From Paroedura picta (lineage: Eukaryota > Chordata > Lepidosauria > Squamata > Gekkonidae), in the NCBI RefSeq assembly GCF_049243985.1, contig NC_135372.1:69899818-69963817 (forward strand): a DNA stretch of 64,000 nt, given 5' to 3'. Below, one piece after another: positions 59,701 through 64,000 of this stretch. The notes beneath the pieces are model-generated. The model saw only the letters and a program-made list of their open reading frames with translations. It had not been told where the DNA came from and did not search any database. The stretch's first letter is position 1. Every line of letters begins with the position of its first letter. A program made the position numbers and the translations under genes.

Positions 59701-60648
59701 CTTGTGGCTCTTTAGTCATAGAATCATTGAAGTTTAGAATTGGAAGGAGCCAAATAAGCCATCTAATCCAACCCCCTGCTCAGTATAGGATAAGCTTAAA
59801 GCATCCATGTGGAGCAGACTGACCTCAAGTACACTATTCTATGCTGTTACCATCATAATGTAAAAGTGAATAAATAAAGCATTTGAGAGAATATTAACTG
59901 TAACATTTTACTATTGTATGTTAGATTTCCTGGATCGGAAACAAATTAAAACAGAAGGTGAAAAGGAGATGGCAAATCAGTTTAAGCTTTCAATATCTAA
60001 AACACCTCTCTATTCCAAGACTGTTGAACTGCAAGATTATCGAGAGAGAGAGAAGTACATTTTTGATAATGTGTATGACTTGCACTTTTTTAAGAAACCA
60101 CTTCCAGAAATTAAGCCCATGCATGATCCAGGTAGCATTGAGAAGAGGGCCTTTGTTAGAGCGTATGGATCTATAAGGCTTCGCCCTTTGTGTGCTATTG
60201 ATAAAGCATACTGGGAGAATCAGAAATTGGACAGTTTGCTTAGAAAAGAGCGAGAAGTTATGCAGATGCAGATTTCTCAAAATGCAGCAAAAGACTACAC
60301 ATATCAGTTAACTGAGAAAAGAATAGAGGATCTTCAGAAGAAATATGAACAGGAAAAGTTTGTAGTGCGTGATTTTTTGAAAGAACAGCAAGAGGAAAGA
60401 GCAACATTAATTAGAAAAATCAGACGAAAGTATGTTAAATTTTTAGAAAACAAAGAGACAAAGACAGTAGAACGTAGATTTATTCACGGCTTCAGTACTC
60501 AGCATACATCTTTAACTAAAGGCTTATTGAGACTTGATGGCTGGAGGGGTCACCGGGAATCCATAGATAAAAAAAAGATTATTGTTAAAAGCACTGTAGA
60601 AGAACATAAACAGTGGAAAGACATATTTGCACATTTTCAACAACAGAG
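29465..60648 (+). CDS. LRRIQ3: Leucine-rich repeats and IQ motif containing 3, C-terminal exon missing from window
   Basis: Six coding exons (29465-29728, 32597-32920, 35694-35827, 48046-48214, 52605-52740, 59925-60648) join in frame into about 583 codons plus two bases; human LRRIQ3 has 624 residues as I recall it. The order is an N-terminal leucine-rich repeat region (residues about 40-190), one IQ motif [11 protein letters not shown] (about 227-237, a predicted calmodulin-binding site), a poorly conserved middle, and a charged, probably coiled-coil C-terminal part (about 340-583). The molecular role of the family is not well established. The last exon ends in phase 2 at a GT donor and I found no convincing continuation before the window edge, so roughly 40-50 residues probably lie further right. 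Introns are crowded with transposons. Head-to-head order with FPGT agrees with mammalian synteny. Confidence 0.92.
29737..30038 (-). mobile_element. Helitron 3'-region fragment next to LRRIQ3 splice donor
   Basis: Matches the 3' third of the 40412 and 41734 copies (for example GGGAAGAGGAAGGGGAGGAG) but lacks the CTAG end, half of the terminal hairpin, and the rest of the element. Its first matching base is intron position 9 after the first coding exon of LRRIQ3. Confidence 0.88.
30110..30480 (+). mobile_element. Non-autonomous hAT element with 8-bp TSD
   Basis: 371 bp bounded by CAGTGGTCCCCAACCT and AGGTTGGGGACCACTG, with a perfect 8-bp duplication CTGTAGAG at 30102-30109 and 30481-30488. 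GC-rich interior with GCGCGGC/GATGCG repeats. Inserted in the first LRRIQ3 intron; clean ends suggest a recent insertion. Confidence 0.93.
30490..31798. other. LRRIQ3 intron 1, unassigned
   Basis: AT-rich, with a GC-richer patch at 31130-31330 that I cannot classify. Confidence 0.45.
30570..30597 (+). repeat. (TG)n microsatellite
   Basis: Uninterrupted TG dinucleotide run of about 13 units in the first LRRIQ3 intron. Confidence 0.9.
31799..32303 (+). mobile_element. Helitron, diverged, plus strand (about 505 bp)
   Basis: Starts A|TCTGTAAACTGCTC with a GCTCGGGGAGC hairpin, like the 5' end of the copy at 54008. It contains paired CCAATC/GATTGG palindromes and ends with a hairpin AAAGCCTGCTC/GAGCGGGCTTT followed by a degenerate ATAG|T terminus. 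It lies in the first LRRIQ3 intron. Confidence 0.7.
32597..32920 (+). CDS. LRRIQ3: LRRIQ3 coding exon 2 (leucine-rich repeats)
   Basis: 108 codons, phase 0 at both ends, acceptor TATTTCAG and donor GGAAAG|GTAACA. Contains [40 protein letters not shown] and [19 protein letters not shown], each with a clear human LRRIQ3 counterpart ([48 protein letters not shown]). Confidence 0.95.
32930..34080. other. LRRIQ3 intron 2, unassigned
   Basis: AT-rich intronic sequence with no recognised element. Confidence 0.5.
34390..34545 (+). repeat. Pyrimidine-rich duplicated segment
   Basis: The block TTCTTCGATCCTCTCCCCCC with TTCAAGAAAAGAAAGGAT is repeated once about 65 bp later (TTCTTGGATCCTCTCCCCCC, TTCAAGAAAACAAAGAGT). 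Confidence 0.6.
35195..35330. mobile_element. Palindromic hAT-type MITE with 8-bp TSD
   Basis: 136 bp that is almost one perfect inverted repeat: CAGGGGTAGTCAACCTGTGG at the left and its complement at the right, around a small centre near 35260. A perfect 8-bp duplication CACTAGAG lies at 35187-35194 and 35331-35338. It sits about 360 bp upstream of LRRIQ3 exon 3 and would form a long hairpin in the pre-mRNA. Confidence 0.93.
35694..35827 (+). CDS. LRRIQ3: LRRIQ3 coding exon 3 (IQ motif)
   Basis: A 134-bp exon reading [20 protein letters not shown], then [19 protein letters not shown] and a split cysteine codon. It matches human TTYEEEINNIKHITSKIN and SPVLIVQRWIRGFLVRKNL and holds a perfect IQxxxRGxxxR motif. 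The acceptor is TTTTTGTAG; the donor is TTGTG|GTAGGT. A second GT lies 4 bases further (GTAG|GTAATT); using it would put an in-frame TAG in the message. The upstream exon ends in phase 0 and the next exon starts with the single base needed, so the first donor fits. Confidence 0.93.
35835..37120. other. LRRIQ3 intron 3, left part, unassigned
   Basis: AT-rich sequence with no recognised exon or repeat. Confidence 0.5.
37430..37620 (-). mobile_element. L2-like LINE 3' fragment
   Basis: Contains GGGAGGGAGTTCCAAAGTTT and GGTGCCATGGCTGAGAAG, recurrent in L2 3' regions of lizards. Confidence 0.45.
38755..38805 (-). mobile_element. Solo Helitron 3' end
   Basis: The minus strand reads a degenerate hairpin (GTTGCATTCC/GGGTGCAAT), then GGGCTTTGCCTCTAG|T, the family's 3' terminus. 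No body is attached. Confidence 0.6.
38830..39010 (-). mobile_element. L2-like reverse-transcriptase C-terminal fragment
   Basis: The minus strand reads [20 protein letters not shown], a strongly recognisable L2 motif. Confidence 0.65.
39311..39625 (-). mobile_element. GACCCATTATGCAC family, about 315 bp, reverse orientation
   Basis: The right end reads GGCGGCCGTGCATAATGGGC with the AAATCGCCGTTTCGG block; the left end has AATAATGCACATTCGGGGTG and GGAATGGTGGCGACTAAAAT. It lies in the LRRIQ3 intron after exon 3. Confidence 0.75.
40412..41278 (-). mobile_element. Non-autonomous Helitron, complete (867 bp)
   Basis: On the minus strand it begins TCTTTAACCGCTCCTGCGGT (5' TC plus a subterminal hairpin) and ends with a hairpin (GCCCGTTGT with ACAACGGGC), then CTTTGCCCCTAG, so 5'-TC...CTAG-3'. 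The flanks are A before and T after, with no target duplication, as Helitrons insert. No Rep/helicase coding is present. It lies in the LRRIQ3 intron after exon 3. Confidence 0.9.
41734..42564 (-). mobile_element. Non-autonomous Helitron, complete (831 bp)
   Basis: Nearly identical along its length to the copy at 40412-41278 and in the same orientation, 455 bp away. Same TC start, 3' hairpin and CTAG end, inserted between A and T. The unrelated flanks point to a separate insertion rather than a duplication of the first copy. Confidence 0.9.
43145..43275 (-). mobile_element. Short RTE/BovB-like LINE 3' fragment
   Basis: Diverged match to the same 3' segment seen at 4760-5018 and 48500-49255 (GCTGAGGTCTTATAAACTGA, then GAGTCAGTCCATCTCATGTT). 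Confidence 0.5.
43693..43953 (-). pseudogene. hAT transposase C-terminal remnant
   Basis: Minus-strand frame of 86 residues: [20 protein letters not shown], then [20 protein letters not shown] and [14 protein letters not shown]. This is the conserved hAT-family dimerisation segment ([14 protein letters not shown] motif). The upstream DDE catalytic domain is missing, so no functional transposase is encoded. Confidence 0.85.
44815..45290 (+). repeat. 102-103-bp minisatellite, about 4.6 units
   Basis: The word GAGGCAAAAT recurs with CAAAAT at 44841, 44944, 45045, 45148 and 45251, spacings of 101-103. Units also share GAGCTTTGACGGCGGCTGGT and GCTGGGATGAGGTGGGGAAG. It lies within the hAT element at 43465-45384. 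Long open frames across it are repeat artefacts. Confidence 0.9.
45465..45547 (+). repeat. Compound microsatellite (CATG)n(TATG)n
   Basis: About 8 units of GCAT followed by about 12 units of GTAT, immediately right of the hAT element. The pure blocks suggest a transition from one tetranucleotide to another through a C-to-T change and expansion. Confidence 0.95.
45700..46850 (-). mobile_element. L2 LINE 3' half
   Basis: Minus-strand coding remnants include [15 protein letters not shown] (reverse transcriptase), [13 protein letters not shown] and [20 protein letters not shown], in correct order but in broken frames, followed by a 3' tail (CTGGGACTCAAGTGGATTAT). Confidence 0.75.
46850..47240 (-). 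mobile_element. Second L2-like fragment
   Basis: The minus strand has [20 protein letters not shown], which in L2 comes after the segments seen at 46079-46306; its position upstream shows it is a separate copy or a rearrangement. Confidence 0.6.
48046..48214 (+). CDS. LRRIQ3: LRRIQ3 coding exon 4
   Basis: 169 bp with no stop in the frame required by exon 3; reads [20 protein letters not shown], then [20 protein letters not shown], ending at GGGATCCAA|GTAAGT, a strong donor. Acceptor TTTTTATAG. Similarity to human LRRIQ3 is weak here (human has YYPVDLKNSSEHRKHVSSIL at about this place), so the call rests mainly on splice signals, matching phase and open frame. Confidence 0.75.
48500..49255 (-). 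mobile_element. Degraded RTE/BovB-like LINE 3' half
   Basis: Nucleotide similarity to the old copy at 4760-5018 (the segments around GACTCTTGTCTTCTTATAAT and CAACCCTATGAATTAATTAC), continuing into a decayed C-terminal coding region. It lies in the LRRIQ3 intron after exon 4. No long frame survives. Confidence 0.6.
49260..50990. other. LRRIQ3 intron 4, unassigned
   Basis: AT-rich intronic sequence. No exon-like frame matching the needed splice phase was found. Confidence 0.5.
50994..51447. repeat. Inverted repeat with 136-bp arms
   Basis: Arms 50994-51129 and 51312-51447 are close complements (ATTATGGAGCCAGAACG on the left; CGTTCTGGCTCCATAAT on the right). The right arm contains CTGATGA (51335-51341), then a short stem and AAAAC. 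The spacer holds a SINE/LINE tail-like GGCGGTATAGAAATCTAAAT. Confidence 0.8.
51450..52600. other. LRRIQ3 intron 4, right part, unassigned
   Basis: No recognised repeat or exon. A short poly-G run lies near 52450. Confidence 0.5.
52605..52740 (+). CDS. LRRIQ3: LRRIQ3 coding exon 5
   Basis: Reads [20 protein letters not shown], then a lysine-rich tail ending LPKT plus one base. Acceptor TTCTAACAG, donor AAGACAG|GTAGAA. Phase 0 in and phase 1 out, exactly as the flanking exons need. An alternative donor upstream (AAAAAG|GTTACC at 52726/52727) is weaker and would keep only part of the tail. Homology support is modest; phase and splice support are good. Confidence 0.75.
53013..53247 (+). mobile_element. 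GACCCATTATGCAC-like TIR element, 235 bp
   Basis: Termini GACCCATTGTACATGGCAGC and CCCGTGCATAATCGGTC, flanked by ATA on both sides. The interior is different from the other copies, so it may be a subfamily. Confidence 0.6.
54008..54434 (+). mobile_element. Non-autonomous Helitron, plus strand (427 bp)
   Basis: Begins A|TCTTTAACCGCTCAGTGAGC and ends TTTAAAGCCCATTCTAG|T. Two internal palindromes carry CCCAATCGGAAGGCG and its complement. It lies in the LRRIQ3 intron between exons 5 and 6. Confidence 0.85.
54700..55458 (-). mobile_element. Non-autonomous Helitron with palindrome array (759 bp)
   Basis: The minus strand begins A|TCTTTGACCGCTCCTCGCGG and ends with the hairpin GCCCATTTTTAAAAATGGGC, then TTTGTCCCTAG|T. 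The interior from about 54820 to 55120 is an array of CG-rich palindromes built on CGCTCCCC and GGGGAGCG. It lies 265 bp from, and opposite to, the Helitron at 54008. Confidence 0.88.
55460..57260. other. LRRIQ3 intron 5, unassigned
   Basis: AT-rich, unique-looking sequence between a Helitron and a CR1 element. Confidence 0.5.
57262..58850 (-). mobile_element. CR1 LINE, 5'-truncated, 3 nonsense codons
   Basis: The minus strand encodes the CR1 reverse transcriptase and C terminus in a single frame: [71 protein letters not shown] and FADDTKLGG. From 58830 to about 57391 the frame is kept, with three in-frame stops (near 58333-58335, 57724-57726 and 57630) and no frameshift that I can see. The 3' tail has the GGGTTGGACTAGATGACCCA motif of CR1. 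It lies in the LRRIQ3 intron before exon 6. Confidence 0.93.
59728..59800 (-). mobile_element. CR1 3' tail fragment
   Basis: TCATAGAATCATTGAAGTTT followed by TCCAACCCCCTGCTCAGTAT is the typical CR1 3' terminus read on the plus strand of a minus-oriented copy. Confidence 0.75.
59925..60648 (+). CDS. LRRIQ3: LRRIQ3 coding exon 6 (charged, coiled-coil-like)
   Basis: A 724-bp exon encoding about 241 residues rich in K, E, R and Q. Matches to human LRRIQ3 include [17 protein letters not shown] (human FRISVFKLPIYTSGSL) and [12 protein letters not shown] (human LLTRGLLKIDRL). Acceptor TTGTATGTTAG, donor AACAGAG|GTATGT, phase 2 out. The frame stays open past the donor for about 60 codons, but that tail is not conserved. 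Confidence 0.93.
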
Positions 60649-60649
60649 G

Positions 60650-61035
60650 TATGTAGCTTTCTTCATTATTCACTGTTGTAGATGTAGATACAAACGCAAG
60701 ACAGACCTATTATGCCTGAGTATTTCCCCTTGCATGTCTGTCAGGTTTTCTTTGTCATTCTGGTCACTGTTTCCCCGCATTTTTTCAGAGTGTTTTTGCG
60801 CCGATTTCCCCCTTGTTTCACTTCCACTCCAAAGGTAATTCAGAAACTTACAGATTCCTTTGAATGTCCCCTCCCCCTGTCCTTTTACCATCACTGAAAG
60901 GTCATTCCCTTGCTAACACTGAAGTCATTTGGCCCACTGTATCTTCCTCCTACTGGGATGTGTATAAGCTCCATTTTCCTCTTGTTGAATTTTGGAGAAG
61001 CAGAGAAAGGCCGATAGTTGCTATCTGTTTTGTCC
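60650..61035. other. Start of the last visible LRRIQ3 intron
   Basis: The exon-6 frame runs on for about 60 codons here but is not conserved. No downstream acceptor with a plausible LRRIQ3 C-terminal exon was recognised up to 64000. Confidence 0.5.
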
Positions 61036-61039
61036 TCAG

Positions 61040-61260
61040 CTGTTGGCCTGGCAGAAGAACACTGTTTTACAGACCCTTCGCTAGTTCCCTCAGGGCCCAA
61101 ATGTCAGTTGGTAGCTCATTCTACCAGGTGGGAGCCAGGACTGAAAAAGCCTTTGCTCTGGTCAAGGCCAGGGATCACCAATATATTTATATTTGTAGAT
61201 CATCCAGTGAACATACTGGGAAAGGCAGTCCTGTAGGTATGCAGTGCCCAGACTATGTAA
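61040..61260 (-). mobile_element. L2-like LINE 3' fragment
   Basis: GTTGGTAGCTCATTCTACCA, then GTGGGAGCCAGGACTGAAAA and CTTTGCTCTGGTCAAGGCCA, the same 3' region as at 9775-10680. Confidence 0.5.
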
Positions 61261-61504
61261 GGCCTACAGGGAACTACTTCTTTAAAATAAAAAGGCCCAA
61301 ATTGGCTCAGAATAGCACCGTGGGAAAAGAAAGGCTTCTGTGGGGGAGTTATTTTTTTTACTAATTTTGCTGTTCCATGTGGAGTATCTGTGCACAAGAG
61401 CAGCAAAATAAGTAAATTATACCCCACATATGGTTTTCACTCAAAAAATCTTCTGGCAGGGAGGCAGGCAGGAGCCTTTCGTCCCCTCATGGTGAGAGCC
61501 ATCT

Positions 61505-61715
61505 TGGTGTTGTGGTTATGAGTGGCACCCTCTAATCTGGAGAACTGAGTTTGATTTCCCAGTTCTCCACATGCATCCAGCTGGGTGACTTTGAGCCAGT
61601 CACAGTTCTCAGCCCCACCTACTTTACAGGGTGTCTGTTGTGGGGAGAGGAAGTGTAGGTATTGTAAGCTGCTTCCAGACTCCTTCAAGTAATAAAAAGC
61701 AGGGTACAGAAAACA
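61505..61715 (+). mobile_element. MIR-like CORE-SINE
   Basis: Diverged copy of the same SINE type as at 10741: GTGTTGTGGTTATGAGTGGC head, TTTGAGCCAGTCACAGTTCT core and a GGTATTGTAAGCTGCTTCCA tail. It lies in the last visible LRRIQ3 intron. Confidence 0.65.
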
Positions 61716-61734
61716 TTTATTAATAATAGAATTA

Positions 61735-61815
61735 TAAGGGAAGTGAGCTCCAGGTTCATCTAGTCCAAGCCCCTGCAGAATGCAGCAAACTGACAACTAC
61801 CTGCCCACTCACAGA
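61735..61815 (-). mobile_element. CR1 3' tail fragment
   Basis: Contains TTCATCTAGTCCAAGCCCCT and GCAGAATGCAGCAAACTGAC, a diverged CR1 3' end. Confidence 0.6.
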
Positions 61816-62597
61816 TTCCCCCCCCCAAAAAAATCCCTGGTCAGTCTGGCCTAGAATAAATAAGAAATGTTGATGTTGCTGTTGTTGTTGTTATGAGCCC
61901 ATTTGTTTATTTTTGCTGTGTAGCTTCATGAACTATTGTGAGAACAAGTATAAACAAGTGAAAAAAGGGTAACATATTTTGTCTCACCATAAGCAGAAGC
62001 CGAGTGGATTGGTTATTTGGGGGCTAGTTCAGTGGCCTGATTCTCAGTATTGTTTCATTTCTGATTGGGACTACTGCCCTGCTCACCAGATGATACCTTC
62101 AGAATTCGTGGGAGAAGTTCTCAGAACTTCATTATACATATTGAATATGGACATGACTGTTGCACAATACTGGAGTGAACAGCATCTGGGAAAGTGGTTA
62201 AAAGTTGTTTTCTCCTCACATGATTTTTTTAAGTTACAGCTCCTATATTTCCCCCCATATAAATCATTGGAAGTCATTCTTAAAGACCAAAAAATCTAGT
62301 GAGAATCCAACTATCACGTGTATGTGGAACACACACCTGCTGTGGGACTCCATGGTCCTGGCCCCCTCCCTCTCATGCACGCACAGACACACACACTACT
62401 TCCCCCCTCCTCTTGCCTCTCCCACCTACCTCTCCCACCTGGTTCCCCCCCTCTCAGACACACCCCCTACTCTTTTCCCTTCCTTACCTGTCGTAGCAGG
62501 AGTTCGGCATCCCTCAGAGCCCTGCTGGAGGCGTCCACACGTCTCCCAGCTTTCTAGTTCTGCCCCACTGCTGCCAAGAATGCTCCAAGACCCAGGG

Positions 62598-62859
62598 CTG
62601 GGCCTTGGACCTCTTGGACATCTCCCATGTGCGTTTGCGCCGGCGGCCCTGCTTCCCTTCCCCCCCCCCCAAAAAAAAGAAGCTTGCCGGACTGCAAGCT
62701 AATCGGCCACTTTGGCGGCCGATATGCTTGTGGCCTGGAAAGTTTCTCACTGCGGGGGGGGGGGGGGAGTGGGAGCCACGACCCGTTGCCGGGGCCTTCA
62801 TGGCCCGGTGCCGGGGCATTCATGGAACCGGGCCACAGCCCGGTGGTTGGGGACCACTG
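62598..62859 (+). mobile_element. Non-autonomous hAT, left end not found
   Basis: The right end GGTTGGGGACCACTG matches the other hAT copies, and the interior (GAAGCTTGCCGG; AATCGGCCACTTTGGCGGCC) matches the right half of the copy at 259-829. No left terminus is visible, so it is truncated or rearranged. Confidence 0.7.
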
Positions 62860-63554
62860 GCCTAGAAGATGGAGCTCTTCCATCAGGCATTTAGTTGGGG
62901 CCAATTAACATCTGGACGGCTTGATTAACACCTTTGGACTCCCTGTATGTGGATATCCACCCTGGAAACTGGAAATCGAGATGTACTGAGAGTGCCACAC
63001 AGTGAGTAGGTTTGTTTTATTGTGATTTTAATTGCTGTTGTATATATTTTATATAACAATGTTGTAAGCTGCCACTAGCTGGCATTGCCGGGAAGAGCAG
63101 GGTATAAATCAATCAATCAATATATTATGGCTGAAGGTGTAGCATTATGATAAGAGTTATTGTTGGTAGGGCAAAGATTAGCTTTTTCCCCAATGGTGAT
63201 GAGCCCAGTGATGGGAAAAGGCATTTTATCCCACTTTAATAGTGTCTGTACATTTCACTTTCTTCTAGAGGCATCAGTGAGTCATTAATATTTTCTCTGA
63301 TTAGTCATTGTTCTAGTTTTAGACTATAATGGATAAGCTAGACAGTGAAAAAGTTCCTTTTATAGTACTGTGCACATCTAATAGGAGAGTACCACTATGG
63401 ACTGATCATTGTTACTGCTCGCAGATTTATTTATATTTTGACTTACATACCGCTGCTCTCAAAGACTTGTGGCGGTTTACAATAAAAGAATAAAATATCA
63501 AGAATAAAACCACCCAGCCCACAAGTTACTCAAACAAGAGCTATTGCATGCTCA

Positions 63555-64000
63555 ATCAATGACTATCCCAGAAAGATGAAAACACTGCAGGAGCTCTAAG
63601 AAGCCTATTTGGATGAACAGAGAACTTCAAGAGGAACTAAGAAAGAAAAAGAAAATGATCAAGAAATGGAGGGAAGGACAGAGCTCTAAAGAAGAGTACC
63701 TACAGGTTACTAGGCACCGTAGATCAATCATCAGATAGGCCAAAGCTGAGAGTGAGCTAAGATTGGCCAGGGAAGCCCATTGTAACAAGAAAAGATTTTT
63801 CAGTTATGTGAGGAGCAAACGTAAAGTAAAGGAGGCAATAGGCCCACTGTTGGGTGCGGATGGACAAACTCTAACGGAGGATGCAGAGAAAGCAGAAAGG
63901 CTTAGTGCCTATTTTACATCTGTTTTTTCCCAAAGGTCAAAGGGTTTAGGCCCATCTAGAGATGGCAATAGCCAAGAGATAGTGTCTGGGTGGCAGGTTA
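63555..64000 (+). mobile_element. CR1-like LINE, runs off right edge
   Basis: Plus-strand frame WMNRELQEELRKKKKMIKKW, KEEYLQVTRHRRSIIR-stop-AKAESELRLAREA, then KKRFFSYVRSKRKVKEAIGP and AEKAERLSAYFTSVFSQ, the region between endonuclease and reverse transcriptase in CR1. There is one in-frame TAG near 63734 in about 400 bases. The 5' boundary is approximate. Confidence 0.85.

Noticed and set aside
60649-60838. Continuation of the LRRIQ3 exon 6 frame as the true C terminus
   Set aside because: A good GT donor precedes it, the added residues (YVAFFIIHCCRCR) are hydrophobic and cysteine-rich unlike the family, and similarity stops at the donor.
61849-62867. GCCTAGAA near 61850 and 62860 as 8-bp duplication for the hAT piece at 62598-62859
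   Set aside because: No hAT left terminus adjoins the left copy, so the match may be chance.
1-64000. LTR retrotransposons or endogenous retroviruses
   Set aside because: I saw no paired long terminal repeats, primer-binding site or gag/pol/env-like reading; only LINE, SINE, DNA-transposon, Helitron and Penelope-like material was recognised.

Overview
This window is vertebrate genomic DNA with a very repeat-rich, squamate-reptile (lizard or snake) character. The evidence is an essentially complete BovB (RTE-clade) LINE with an open reading frame, Sauria-type tRNA SINEs with a BovB-like tail, CR1 and L2 LINEs, MIR-like CORE-SINEs, hAT elements with 8-bp target duplications, a SPIN-like hAT end and a family of short Helitrons. 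Species cannot be fixed from the sequence alone. No operons, CRISPR arrays, phage or bacterial features are present.

Two host genes are supported and lie head to head, as they do in human 1p31.1. On the minus strand is FPGT (fucose-1-phosphate guanylyltransferase), complete in four coding exons (25185-25119, 20880-20713, 19304-19212, 16154-14713), encoding about 589 residues of the GDP-fucose salvage enzyme. On the plus strand is LRRIQ3 (leucine-rich repeats and IQ motif containing 3). Six coding exons with matching splice phases are visible (29465-29728, 32597-32920, 35694-35827, 48046-48214, 52605-52740, 59925-60648); the C-terminal exon appears to lie beyond the window. A GC-rich, CpG-rich interval at about 24.6-25.5 kb covers FPGT exon 1 and is the likely promoter, possibly shared.

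Layout: 1-1.5 kb, degenerate tandem repeat with a hAT insertion; 2.4-3.3 kb, a 901-bp terminal-inverted-repeat element; 3.7-4.0 kb, Sauria SINE; 4.8-8.6 kb, a young BovB nested in an old BovB-like copy; 9.8-11 kb, L2 and MIR-like debris; 14.1-25.2 kb, FPGT with intronic repeats; 26.7-29.1 kb, Penelope-like and L2 remnants; 29.4-60.6 kb, LRRIQ3, whose introns hold seven Helitron copies or pieces, three hAT-type insertions with perfect 8-bp duplications, L2, CR1 and old RTE copies; 60.6-64 kb, more CR1 and MIR-like repeats, a hAT piece and a CR1 running off the right edge.

The points most worth following up are the intact BovB, the Helitron cluster (one piece begins 8 bases downstream of an LRRIQ3 splice donor, another carries an array of GC-rich palindromes), and a short transposon family with GACCCATTATGCAC termini and apparent 3-bp target duplications.
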